Source: Ferranicluibacter rubi (lineage in GTDB: Bacteria; Pseudomonadota; Alphaproteobacteria; Rhizobiales; Rhizobiaceae). Taken from it: DNA of 64,000 bases. The position numbers and the translations under genes were made by a program. The notes beneath the pieces are model-generated. The model was not told the origin of the DNA and did no database searches. It was given only the letters and a program-made list of their open reading frames with translations. Where the stretch lies: NCBI RefSeq assembly GCF_011603255.1, contig NZ_JAANCM010000011.1, positions 62,001 to 126,000 on the forward strand. Reading direction: 5' to 3'. Shown piece by piece: positions 36,880 through 45,170 of this stretch; positions within the stretch are counted from its first letter, which is position 1; every line of letters begins with the position of its first letter.

Positions 36880-38370
36880 TCAGTCTGCCTTGCGGCGGGC
36901 GGGGAAGAGGATGACGTCGCGGATCGACGGGGCGTTGGTCAACAGCATCACCAGGCGATCGACGCCGATGCCGAGACCGCCTGCGGGCGGCATGCCCTGG
37001 TCGATCGCATCGAGAAAATCGTCGTCCAGCTGCTTTTCCTTCTCGCCGCGGGCATGGGCCTGCTCGAGTTGCTCCACCATGCGGCGGCGCTGTTCTTCCG
37101 GATCGTTGAGCTCCGAGAAGGCGTTGCCGACTTCCCAGGCATTGCAATAGGTCTCGAAGCGTTCGACCAGACGCGGCTCGCCCGGCACTTCCTTGGCAAA
37201 GGGCGAGATGTCCTTGGGGAAATGCGTGACGTGGCTCGGCTGGATCAGCGTGCCCTCGACCTTCTCCTCGAAGATGAAGGCGAGGCATTCGCCCCAGGTC
37301 CAGTCCTTCTCGATCTCGAAGCCGGCCGCCTTGGCGGCGGCACGGGCTTCTTCGTCGGTCTTGATGGCGAGGAAATCGATGCCGGTAACGTCCTTCACGG
37401 CGTCCGGCATGGGGACGCGCTTGAAAGGGCCTGCGAAGGATAGCGTCTTATCGCCGAAGGTCACCTCGGTCGAGCCGTGGATGGCCATGGCAAGCGACGA
37501 GAACAGGCGTTCCACGAGGTCCATGATGTCCTCATAGTCGGCATAGGCCCAGTAGCACTCCATCATCGTGAATTCGGGATTGTGCCGGGTGGAGACGCCT
37601 TCGTTGCGGAAGTTGCGGTTGACCTCGAAAACCTTGTCGGCCAGGCCCGAGACCAGCGTGCGCTTCAGGAACAGTTCCGGCGCGATGCGCAGATACATGT
37701 CGAGCTTCAGCGTGTTGTGGTGCGTCTTGAAGGGCTCGGCGGTCGCGCCGCCATAGACGGAATGCAGCATGGGGGTCTCGACCTCCATGAAGCCGTCTTC
37801 TTCCATGAATCGGCGGATGCCGGAGATGATGCGCGCGCGCTGCTGGAAGCGGAGCTTCGAGTCCTCGTTGGTGAGAATGTCGAGGTGCCGCTTGCGGTAG
37901 CGCAGCTCGATGTCCGACAGGCCGTGCCACTTCTCCGGCATGGGCAGCAGCGCTTTGGTCAGCATGGTGATCTCTTGCGCGTTGATCGTCAGTTCGCCGC
38001 GCTTGGTGCGGCGCACGACGCCGGTGACGCCGATGATGTCGCCGATATCGACCATCGGCAGCAGGGCGCGGGCTTGCTCGGGCGTCGTGTCCTTGTGCGA
38101 GAAGATCTGGATTTTAGCCCCGGCATCGCGGATGTCCATGAACATGCCGGAATTACGCGACGAGAAGACGCGGCCGGCTACGGTGACCACATCTTCGGTC
38201 ACGGCGTCAGGCTCCAGCCCTTCATATTTTTCCGCAAGCTCGGCGTTGGTGATCGTGCGGTGGAAGTGCGCGGGATAGACGTCACCGATCTGCTCGCGCA
38301 GCAGCTTCAGCTTCTGGGCGCGGACTTCGGTGACGTCGGATGAGAGGGCGGTGTCAAGCTTTTCGGTCAT
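36880..38370 (-). CDS. lysS: lysyl-tRNA synthetase (class II)
   Basis: A 496-residue class II synthetase that charges tRNA-Lys. An OB-fold anticodon domain (residues about 55-165, with SSRNSGMFMDIRD) precedes the catalytic core: motif 2 is FRNEGVSTRHNPEFTMMECY and motif 3 GLGIGVDRLVMLLT. Length fits LysS. It is read leftward and its promoter must lie in or beyond the repeat at 38437-38560, since gltX is upstream on the same strand. Confidence 0.97.
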   Translation of the reverse strand: MTEKLDTALSSDVTEVRAQKLKLLREQIGDVYPAHFHRTITNAELAEKYEGLEPDAVTEDVVTVAGRVFSSRNSGMFMDIRDAGAKIQIFSHKDTTPEQARALLPMVDIGDIIGVTGVVRRTKRGELTINAQEITMLTKALLPMPEKWHGLSDIELRYRKRHLDILTNEDSKLRFQQRARIISGIRRFMEEDGFMEVETPMLHSVYGGATAEPFKTHHNTLKLDMYLRIAPELFLKRTLVSGLADKVFEVNRNFRNEGVSTRHNPEFTMMECYWAYADYEDIMDLVERLFSSLAMAIHGSTEVTFGDKTLSFAGPFKRVPMPDAVKDVTGIDFLAIKTDEEARAAAKAAGFEIEKDWTWGECLAFIFEEKVEGTLIQPSHVTHFPKDISPFAKEVPGEPRLVERFETYCNAWEVGNAFSELNDPEEQRRRMVEQLEQAHARGEKEKQLDDDFLDAIDQGMPPAGGLGIGVDRLVMLLTNAPSIRDVILFPARRKAD

Positions 38371-38436
38371 GGTTGCCTGTCCTGTGGCGGCAAGGCCGCG
38401 AAATGGTTCGATCTGATGATGATCTGTGGTGGGTGT

Positions 38437-38560
38437 GGCTGCCCCTCACCCTAGCCCTCTCCCCGCAAGCGGGGAGAGGGGACGTGCCCGACGGCCGCTC
38501 GGAGTCCCTTCTCCCTCGCCAAGCGGGGAGAAGGTGCCAGCAGGCGGATGAGGGGCTGCC
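38437..38560. repeat. palindromic intergenic repeat with two inner hairpins
   Basis: Outer arms match GGCTGCCCCTCACCC with GGATGAGGGGCTGCC (two mismatches as inverted copies). Inside are CCCTCTCCCCGC/GCGGGGAGAGGG and CCTTCTCCC/GGGGAGAAGG stems. This CCCTCTCCCCGC type of repeat is abundant between genes of rhizobia and relatives (from memory). It lies between gltX and lysS and may end gltX transcripts. Confidence 0.8.
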
Positions 38561-38570
38561 ATCCCCAATA

Positions 38571-40031
38571 TTATTTTCCTGCGTTCGCCGCCATCGCTGC
38601 AACCACCTGGCCCGCGACCTTCAGGCGCTGGCGCACGACGGAGCGGCCGAGGATGGCCATGCTGTCGAAAAGGGGCAGCGAGCGCGACGAGCCGGAGATG
38701 GCGATGAACAGTGGTGCGAGCACGACCTTCAGCTTCTTGCCCATGCGGTCGGAACTGGCGCGCAGTTCGGCTTCCACCGATTCCGCGTTCCACTCGATGA
38801 TGGTTTCGAGATCAGGCTGGACCGTTTTGAAAATTTCGACCAGCTCTTCCGGCGCAGTCTTCACCTTAGCGAAGGACGACGCGTCGAGGCCGAGATCGGC
38901 CTTCAGCAGGAAGCCGGCGAGATCGGGCAGATCGCCGAGCTTGGAGATGCGCGACTGGGAGAGGCGCAAGCCTTCCTTGATCCGGTCGTTCTCCATGGCC
39001 CAGGCCAGCACGCGGCCGACGAACTCTTCTTCTGAAAGACCTTCGCGCAGCCAGCGGCCGTTCAGCCAGTCGAGCTTCTGGACGTCGAAGATCGCGCCCG
39101 CTTTCGACAGGTTTTCCGGATCGAAGTGCTGGGTCAGCTGCGCCATGGTCAACATCTCCTCGCCTTCGGCGATCTGGATGAAGAACAGGCCGAGGAAGTT
39201 CATCAGCGCTTCCGGCAGGTAGCCGAGCGCGGAATAGTAGGAGATCGACGTTGGGTTCTTGCGCTTGGAGAGCTTCGACTTGTCGGCATTGCGCATCAGC
39301 GAGAGATGCATGAACACCGGCGGCTCGAGGCCGAGATAGCGGTAGAGGAGGATGTGCTTGGGAACCGAGGACAGCCATTCCTCGCCGCGCGCCACATGGG
39401 TAATGCGCATCAGGTGGTCGTCCACGACGTTTGCCATGTGATAGGTCGGCATGCCGTCGGCCTTGAGCAGGACCTGCATGTCGACGGCATCCCACGGAAT
39501 TTCGACCGGGCCGTAGACGCCGTCGACGAAGGAGCAGACGCCTTCCGTCGGGATCTTCATCCGCACGACGTGGGGCTCGCCGCTTTCCACGCGGCGCGTC
39601 ACTTCCTCGGCGCTCAGGTGCAGGCAGAGGCCGTCATATTTCGGCGGCTTGCCAGCGGCGCGCTGCGCTTCGCGCATTTCGGTGAGGCGCTCTGACGTGC
39701 AGAAACAGCGGAAGCCGTGGCCGGCATCGACGATCTTCTCGACATAGGGCTTGTAGATATCTTTGCGGTCGGACTGGCGATAGGGGCCGTAGGGGCCGCC
39801 GATATCGGGGCCTTCCGACCATTCGAGCCCGCACCATTTCAGCGCGTCGAGCACCTTGGTCTCGAACTCCGGCGTCGAGCGCGTCGCGTCCGTGTCTTCG
39901 ATCCGCAGGATGAAGGTGCCGTTGTTCTTTTTGGCGAAGAGATAGTTGAACAGCGCGATATAGGCCGTGCCGACATGCGGCTCGCCGGTGGGGGAGGGAG
40001 CGATGCGCACCCGGACTGGTGTGTCTGTCAT
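38571..40031 (-). CDS. gltX: glutamyl-tRNA synthetase
   Basis: A 486-residue class I synthetase that charges tRNA-Glu, and in most alphaproteobacteria also tRNA-Gln for later amidation. The HIGH site reads PSPTGEPHVGTAY near the N-terminus and the KMSKS loop is KLSKRKN. The editing-free C-terminal anticodon domain is all-helical. MTDTPVRVRIAPSPTG fixes the start at 40031; the frame extends further but without match. Rhizobia often have two gltX copies; this form has the HVG variant of HIGH. Confidence 0.96.
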   Translation of the reverse strand: MTDTPVRVRIAPSPTGEPHVGTAYIALFNYLFAKKNNGTFILRIEDTDATRSTPEFETKVLDALKWCGLEWSEGPDIGGPYGPYRQSDRKDIYKPYVEKIVDAGHGFRCFCTSERLTEMREAQRAAGKPPKYDGLCLHLSAEEVTRRVESGEPHVVRMKIPTEGVCSFVDGVYGPVEIPWDAVDMQVLLKADGMPTYHMANVVDDHLMRITHVARGEEWLSSVPKHILLYRYLGLEPPVFMHLSLMRNADKSKLSKRKNPTSISYYSALGYLPEALMNFLGLFFIQIAEGEEMLTMAQLTQHFDPENLSKAGAIFDVQKLDWLNGRWLREGLSEEEFVGRVLAWAMENDRIKEGLRLSQSRISKLGDLPDLAGFLLKADLGLDASSFAKVKTAPEELVEIFKTVQPDLETIIEWNAESVEAELRASSDRMGKKLKVVLAPLFIAISGSSRSLPLFDSMAILGRSVVRQRLKVAGQVVAAMAANAGK

Positions 40032-40226
40032 GATCTCGGCCTGTTGGCGTGCTGCTGGCGTTTCCGGGCAAGCGCCGCCGCACCGGCCCAGGCCCTCGAA
40101 GGCGGAGACGCGCGGCCACGCGCCTTGCGAGGGGCGGCCGGGCGTCTTCAATCGCGGGCGTGAGACCATATTCCCCGGCGCGCGTCAAGGCGGAGGCGGT
40201 GCGCGGCAGGTCTTGGCATAGAGGAT

Positions 40227-40254
40227 AAGGGCCCGGCATGGCGGCCGGGCCCTT
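40227..40254 (-). terminator. stem-loop after the TerC-family gene
   Basis: An 11-bp perfect stem, AAGGGCCCGGC with GCCGGGCCCTT and loop ATGGCG, 12 bases past the stop of the TerC-family gene. A short U-run (TTATCC) follows on the minus strand. Confidence 0.75.
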
Positions 40255-40266
40255 TCGATCAGGCGA

Positions 40267-41046
40267 TCAATGCTGCGTCGGCGTCACGCCGCCGTTTGCG
40301 GCGCGCTCCCGCTCGCGCTTGCGGCGCGTGAACATGTTGAGCGCCTCGACGCCGGCCGAAAAGGCCATGGCGGCATAGATGTAGCCCTTGGGGACGTGGA
40401 CGCCGAAGCCTTCGACGATCAGCGTGCCACCGATCATCAGCAGGAAGGCGAGGGCCAGCATGACGATGGTCGGATTCTTCTCGATGAAGTTGGCCAGCGG
40501 CGTTGCGGCCAGCAGCATCACCGTGACGGCGGTGATGACGGCGATGAACATGATCGGCACGTGCGGCGTCATGCCGACGGCGGTGATGATGCTGTCGATC
40601 GAGAAGACAAGGTCGAGGATCAGGATCTGGCCGATCGCCGCGCCGAAGGTCATCTTCACGACGTTCTTGCCGGCGCCGACGAGGTCTTCCTTGTGGTCCT
40701 GGACGTCGACCGAATGGTGGATTTCCTTCGTGGCCTTCCAGACCAGGAAGATACCACCGGCGATCAGGATCAGGTCCTTGCCGGAGAAGCCCATGCCGGC
40801 GATCGTGAACAGGTCGGAATCGAGCTTGACGATCCACGCGATGGCGAAGAGCAAGCCGAGGCGCATGATGAGAGCCAGGCCGATACCGATCTTGCGGGCC
40901 CTGTCGCGGTGCTCCGGGGGCAGCTTGTTCGTCAGGATGGAGATAAAGATCAGGTTGTCGATGCCGAGCACGACTTCCATGACGACGAGCGTGATAAGCG
41001 CAATCCAGGCGGCTGGGTCTTGCATGAGCAGCAGGAATTCCTGCAT
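40267..41046 (-). CDS. TerC-family integral membrane protein
   Basis: A 259-residue protein with seven to eight helices and the family hallmarks [20 protein letters not shown] near the N-terminus and [18 protein letters not shown] in the middle; the two acidic IDN/IDS motifs are thought to bind a metal ion. TerC-family proteins (Alx, YkoY, YoaE) export manganese or act with secreted metalloproteins. The gene is alone and has a 153-base leader with two clean hairpins, which suggests control in the RNA. Polar C-terminal tail is cytoplasmic. Confidence 0.9.
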   Translation of the reverse strand: MQEFLLLMQDPAAWIALITLVVMEVVLGIDNLIFISILTNKLPPEHRDRARKIGIGLALIMRLGLLFAIAWIVKLDSDLFTIAGMGFSGKDLILIAGGIFLVWKATKEIHHSVDVQDHKEDLVGAGKNVVKMTFGAAIGQILILDLVFSIDSIITAVGMTPHVPIMFIAVITAVTVMLLAATPLANFIEKNPTIVMLALAFLLMIGGTLIVEGFGVHVPKGYIYAAMAFSAGVEALNMFTRRKRERERAANGGVTPTQH

Positions 41047-41074
41047 CGGGGCGGGTCCTTCTTCGATAGGAGTG

Positions 41075-41117
41075 GCCTCTTTGAGAGGCTGATACGGGAT
41101 GCCTGCGGCGTGCAGGC
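41075..41117 (-). promoter_or_regulatory. hairpin pair in the TerC leader
   Basis: Two perfect stems upstream of the TerC-family gene: GCCTCT/AGAGGC with a 3-base loop (41075-41089) and GCCTGC/GCAGGC with a 5-base loop (41101-41117). Genes of this family are often under the yybP-ykoY manganese riboswitch. I could not match that consensus, so this is only a candidate RNA leader. Confidence 0.3.
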
Positions 41118-41199
41118 GTCAACGTTCCCCATGTAAAGGCAAATCGCCACACGACAAGTCGCCTGGCGTGCGCCAAACCCGTACCGAAGTCACATTACT

Positions 41200-41931
41200 T
41201 CACGTTTTCGCGATATAGAACTTTAGAAACATCGCGATGGCCGAGCGAACCGTCCGGTCGATTTCGTCCGCGTCCGGCGGAACAGGCAGCCAGCCGAACA
41301 GACGGCGCTTGAAAAGGCCGGGCATGCAGAGCTCGATGAACTGCCGCGCGGCGAGATCCGTATCCTCGATCTCCAGCAGCCCATCGGCGATCTTGCTTTC
41401 GAGATAGGTCTTCAAGATCGAGTAGCCGTTTTCCGGCGAGGCCGAGAAGAAGCGCTGGCAGAGGGCCGGCATGCGCTCGCTGACGCTCAGCGCCATCTTC
41501 ATGCCGCGCACGGTCTTGTCCGAGCATATATGGGTGACGAACGTTACGCCGAAATCATGCAGGACGGCATCGACAGGCCCGTGATTGCTCTGCAGCACGT
41601 GCTTCATGCTAGCAACCACCTTGGCACGCTCGCGCTCGATCATGGCCGCGAACAGGTCCTCCTTGCCGCCGAAGTAAACGTAGATCGTGCCCTTGGAGAC
41701 CCCGGCCTCGCGGGTGATGTCGTTCATGCTGGCGGCATCGAAGCCCACGGCCATGAAGACGCGCTTGGCGCCGTCGATGATCTGGTCACGTTTGACCGGA
41801 TCCTCGCCCGCCACCCGTCGGCCGCCCGTCCCGGCATCTGCCATGGACGCGCCGGGCTGCAACGCTTCGGCGACGGGAGCATCGGCCTTGACGGTTATCG
41901 TTGGGGCATCGGCTGGCTGCAGCGCAGGCAT
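41200..41931 (-). CDS. TetR-family repressor of the adjacent efflux operon
   Basis: A 243-residue regulator. An unusual 45-residue Ala/Pro-rich N-terminal extension precedes the TetR helix-turn-helix (AKRVFMAVGFDAASMNDITR, then EAGVSKGTIYVYFGGKEDLF). The C-terminal ligand domain holds the TetR_C helices (FIELCMPGLFKRRLFGW). It is divergent from an EmrAB-like efflux operon and two palindromic operators lie between them, so it most likely represses both itself and the pump until a toxic ligand binds. The ATG at 41931 has GGGAG seven bases upstream; ATG 41844 is the main alternative. Confidence 0.9.
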   Translation of the reverse strand: MPALQPADAPTITVKADAPVAEALQPGASMADAGTGGRRVAGEDPVKRDQIIDGAKRVFMAVGFDAASMNDITREAGVSKGTIYVYFGGKEDLFAAMIERERAKVVASMKHVLQSNHGPVDAVLHDFGVTFVTHICSDKTVRGMKMALSVSERMPALCQRFFSASPENGYSILKTYLESKIADGLLEIEDTDLAARQFIELCMPGLFKRRLFGWLPVPPDADEIDRTVRSAIAMFLKFYIAKT

Positions 41932-41955
41932 CGCATTCTCCCATCATGAACTTTT

Positions 41956-41971
41956 CGAACCGAGCGGTTCG
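41956..41971. promoter_or_regulatory. TetR operator 1
   Basis: A perfect palindrome CGAACCG-AG-CGGTTCG, 25 bases upstream of the TetR start codon. A second copy is 56 bases away (centre to centre). The position suits autorepression. Confidence 0.75.
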
Positions 41972-42011
41972 ATTTCGCTTGATATGCGGGATGGACTTGC
42001 CTATGTCAAAT

Positions 42012-42028
42012 CGAACTGAGCGGTTCAG
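42012..42028. promoter_or_regulatory. TetR operator 2
   Basis: A near copy of operator 1, with arms GAACTG and CGGTTC around the same AG centre. It lies about 50 bases before the efflux adaptor gene, where it would cover that promoter. Confidence 0.72.
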
Positions 42029-42076
42029 TTTGCTTTTCTTACTATTTTCTCGCGCCAATTTTCGGGGACGTCGACC

Positions 42077-43291
42077 ATGGCAGGTTCCAGCAAGACATCG
42101 GCAGCGCATGTACGGCCGGTGGGTGAGGATTTCGACACGGCGGATGGTGCGCCCACGGCCCGTGCCGATGATGTGCCTGCCGCCGTTGCGCCCATCGCCG
42201 CACCCGCTCCCGATGCACAGGCAAAACAGCCGAAGCGCCGCCGTCTGGTCGTGCCGATCATCGGGCTTGCCGTTCTCGGGGCTGCGGGCTGGTTCGGCTA
42301 TGAGTGGTGGACCAATGGCCGCTTCATGATCTCGACCGACGATGCCTATATCGAAGGTGACCTGACGTCGATCGCCCCGAAGGTCTCCGGCTATGTCGAG
42401 ACGGTGAACGTCGTCGCCAACCAGCGGGTGAAGGCGGGCGATCCGCTCGTCACGCTCGACAATGGCGACTACCGGATCGCCGCCGATCAGGCGCAGGCCC
42501 AGATCGAAACCGAAAAACTGTCTCTTGCGCGATTCGATGCGCAGATCGCCGGTGCGCAGGCGAGCCTGCTGCAGGCCCGGGCGCAGAAGACCGCCTTGGA
42601 AGCGACCGTGCGCGGGGCCGAAATCACGCAGAAGCGTGCCAGTGACCTCCAGTCGAAGGCCGTGGGTTCGGTCGCTTCCCTCGATAGCGCCAATGTGTCG
42701 CTGGACCAGGCGCGGGCCAACGTGCTCGCAGCCGATGCGACGATCGCGGCCGCTGCCGCCAACGTCTCGGTGCTGCAAGCCCAGCGCGCCGAGGCCGAAA
42801 GTACGATCCGCTCGCTGGAACTGTCGCGCGACAAGGCTGAGCGGGATCTCGCATTTACGGTCCTCAAAGCCCCTTACGACGGCGTCGTCGGCAATCTCGC
42901 GGTTCAGGACGGGGATCTCGTCTCCGCCGGCCAGCGCCTTGCGGCCCTCGTGCCCGTGAACAAGCTCTATATCGATGCGAACTTCAAGGAGACGCAGATC
43001 GCCGGTCTCGTGCCGGGCTCCAAGGTGAAGGTGCATGTGGACGCCTATGACGACAAGCCGATCGAGGCGACCGTCGAGTCCATCGCGCCGGCCTCCGGTT
43101 CCGTCTTCTCGCTGCTGCCGCCGGAAAATGCGACGGGCAATTTTACCAAGGTCATCCAGCGCGTGCCGGTGCGCATCGCCCTGCCGCAGGACGTGCTCGA
43201 CAGCGGGCGCCTGCAGGCCGGCCTGAGCGTCGTCGTGGATGTGGACACGCGCACCGCGCCGCAGACGACCGACACGGCCGCCGCGCGGTAA
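42077..43291 (+). CDS. EmrA/HlyD-type efflux adaptor
   Basis: A 404-residue membrane fusion protein. A polar N-terminus of about 55 residues and one helix (LVVPIIGLAVLGAAGWFGYEWW) precede the lipoyl half with STDDAYIEGDLTSIAPKVSG, the EmrA signature, then a coiled coil of about 100 residues and the beta barrel with NFKETQIAGLVPGSKVKV. It joins the DHA2 pump to an outer-membrane channel for drug export. GGGGAC precedes the ATG. It is 127 bases before the pump gene. Confidence 0.92.
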   Translation: MAGSSKTSAAHVRPVGEDFDTADGAPTARADDVPAAVAPIAAPAPDAQAKQPKRRRLVVPIIGLAVLGAAGWFGYEWWTNGRFMISTDDAYIEGDLTSIAPKVSGYVETVNVVANQRVKAGDPLVTLDNGDYRIAADQAQAQIETEKLSLARFDAQIAGAQASLLQARAQKTALEATVRGAEITQKRASDLQSKAVGSVASLDSANVSLDQARANVLAADATIAAAAANVSVLQAQRAEAESTIRSLELSRDKAERDLAFTVLKAPYDGVVGNLAVQDGDLVSAGQRLAALVPVNKLYIDANFKETQIAGLVPGSKVKVHVDAYDDKPIEATVESIAPASGSVFSLLPPENATGNFTKVIQRVPVRIALPQDVLDSGRLQAGLSVVVDVDTRTAPQTTDTAAAR

Positions 43292-43310
43292 CACCTCGTT
43301 TCTCCTTCTT

Positions 43311-43344
43311 CCCGGGCGACAGCGGCTCCGCCCTGCCGCCCGGG
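43311..43344 (+). terminator. stem-loop between adaptor and pump genes
   Basis: Inverted repeat CCCGGGCG/CGCCCGGG with an 18-base loop, followed by ACGACATTTT. It may dampen read-through from the adaptor to the pump gene rather than stop it. Confidence 0.4.
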
Positions 43345-43418
43345 ACGACATTTTCTGACGATATCGAGCGTTCTGCGGGCCTTTCGACAGGCGGCGGCGT
43401 TCGCACGGGAGCAACCCT

Positions 43419-45044
43419 ATGGCTGCGAGTGCAACTGCGACCGCCGGCGGGCGGCCTGGCGCGATGACGGCGGGCTCCGGCTCCGGCGCCAGGGCCGGCG
43501 CGGAAGAGAAGATGGACCCGCGCCGGCTGATCGCGTTCTTCGCGATGGTGGTGGGCATGTTCATGTCGATCCTCGACATCCAGATCGTCTCCGCATCGCT
43601 TGCCGAAATCCAGGCCGGGATCTCTGCCGGTTCCGATGAGATCGGCTGGGTGCAGACGGCCTATCTCATCGCCGAAGTCATCATGATCCCGCTTTCGGGT
43701 ACGCTCGCGCGTATCGTCTCCACCCGCGTGCTCTTTGCCTGCTCGGCGGCCGGCTTCACCGTTGCCAGTGCGCTTGCAGCAACCGCCACGAACATCGACC
43801 AGATGATCATCTACCGCGCGCTGCAAGGCTTCATTGGCGGTGGCATGATCCCCTCCGTCTTCGCCGCGGCCTTCACCATCTTCCCGCCCTCCAAGCGCAA
43901 CATCGTCTCACCGATCATCGGTCTCATCGCGACGCTGGCGCCCACCATCGGGCCGACCGTTGGCGGCTATCTCAGCCATGCCTTTTCCTGGCACTGGCTG
44001 TTCCTCGTCAACATTCCCCCGGGGATCGTGGTGGCAATCGTCACCTGGAACTACATCGACTTCGACAAGCCGGAGCTTAGCCTCATCAAGAAGTTCGACT
44101 GGTGGGGGCTTCTCTCCATGGGCGTCTTTCTCGGCTGCCTCGAATATGTGCTGGAGGAGGGCAATACGAACGACTGGTTCAGCGACGGTCATATCCTCTT
44201 GGGCGCCGTTGCCTGCGTCGTCGCGGCCGTGATCTTCTTCTACCGAGTGTTCACGGTCGATTTCCCGGTGGTGGATCTGCGCGCTTTCTCCAATCGGAAC
44301 TTCGCCTTCGGCTCCCTCTTCTCCTTCATCATGGGTATCGGGCTCTACGGGCTCACCTATCTCTACCCGCTCTATCTCGGGCAGATCCGGCATTATGATT
44401 CGCTGATGATCGGCGAGACCATGTTCGTCTCGGGCGTCGCCATGTTCTGCACGGCGCCGATCGCCGGCATTCTCTCGGGCAAATTCGACCCGCGCGTGCT
44501 GATGGTCATCGGCTTCGCCTCGTTCTCCAGCGGCACCTACATCATGACCAACATCACCACCGACTGGGATTTCTACGAGCTTCTGGTGCCTCAGATCCTG
44601 CGCGGATTCGGCATGATGATGTGCATGGTGCCGATCAACAACGTGGCGCTGGGCACGCTGCCGCCCGACAGGATCCGCGGCGCGTCCGGCGTGTTCAACC
44701 TCACCCGAAATCTCGGTGGCGCGGTGGGGCTTGCGGCGATCAACACGATTCTCACGCGACGGCAGGACGTGCATTACGCCCAGCTTTCCGAGCATGTGAC
44801 CTGGAGCAATCCGGAGGCGATGGAGCAGTTGAAACAGATCGCCGGGAACTACAACGCCCACGGCATGGACGGCGCGACGATCGCCATGAAGCAGCTTGCC
44901 GGCATCGTCCAGCGGCAGGCGTCCATCCTGTCGTTCGCCGATATCTTCGTGCTGCTGACAGGCCTGTTCGGTGCCCTGATCTTCTGCGTCCTCGTGATCC
45001 AGAAGCCGAAGCCGGTGGCGCCCAGTGCCGGCGGCGGGCACTGA
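43419..45044 (+). CDS. EmrB/QacA-type (DHA2) multidrug efflux pump
   Basis: A 541-residue major facilitator with 14 predicted helices. The DHA2 motifs are LDIQIVSASLAEI in helix 1, the motif A-like loop SGTLARIVSTRVL, and PTIGPTVGGYLSHAFSWHWLFLVN (motif C plus the next helix). It exports hydrophobic drugs with protons and pairs with the upstream adaptor. GGGAG lies about seven bases before the ATG. A terminator follows the stop. Confidence 0.93.
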   Translation: MAASATATAGGRPGAMTAGSGSGARAGAEEKMDPRRLIAFFAMVVGMFMSILDIQIVSASLAEIQAGISAGSDEIGWVQTAYLIAEVIMIPLSGTLARIVSTRVLFACSAAGFTVASALAATATNIDQMIIYRALQGFIGGGMIPSVFAAAFTIFPPSKRNIVSPIIGLIATLAPTIGPTVGGYLSHAFSWHWLFLVNIPPGIVVAIVTWNYIDFDKPELSLIKKFDWWGLLSMGVFLGCLEYVLEEGNTNDWFSDGHILLGAVACVVAAVIFFYRVFTVDFPVVDLRAFSNRNFAFGSLFSFIMGIGLYGLTYLYPLYLGQIRHYDSLMIGETMFVSGVAMFCTAPIAGILSGKFDPRVLMVIGFASFSSGTYIMTNITTDWDFYELLVPQILRGFGMMMCMVPINNVALGTLPPDRIRGASGVFNLTRNLGGAVGLAAINTILTRRQDVHYAQLSEHVTWSNPEAMEQLKQIAGNYNAHGMDGATIAMKQLAGIVQRQASILSFADIFVLLTGLFGALIFCVLVIQKPKPVAPSAGGGH

Positions 45045-45067
45045 CAGAAAGCTAGTCCTGGTGATCG

Positions 45068-45093
45068 ACGCCGGCATTCATGCCGGCGTTTTT
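45068..45093 (+). terminator. Rho-independent terminator after the efflux operon
   Basis: Stem ACGCCGGC with GCCGGCGT, loop ATTCAT, followed directly by a run of five T. It separates the efflux operon from the xylose locus. Confidence 0.85.
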
Positions 45094-45121
45094 CGTTTCG
45101 ATGATACTCCCTGAAAATTTC

Positions 45122-45168
45122 TGATTTACGTACATCAAGAATTCCTCTAGACCTCGTTTCCGGAGGAG
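45122..45168 (+). promoter_or_regulatory. lacI-xylBA leader with shared TTTACGTAC motif
   Basis: The 47 bases ending in the ribosome site GGAGGAG match the leader of the ABC importer operon (49203-49248) at about 37 positions in my hand alignment. The core TTTACGTAC (45125-45133) is a CpG-centred near-palindrome, the shape of LacI-family operators, 38 bases before the start codon. Confidence 0.55.
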
Positions 45169-45170
45169 CC

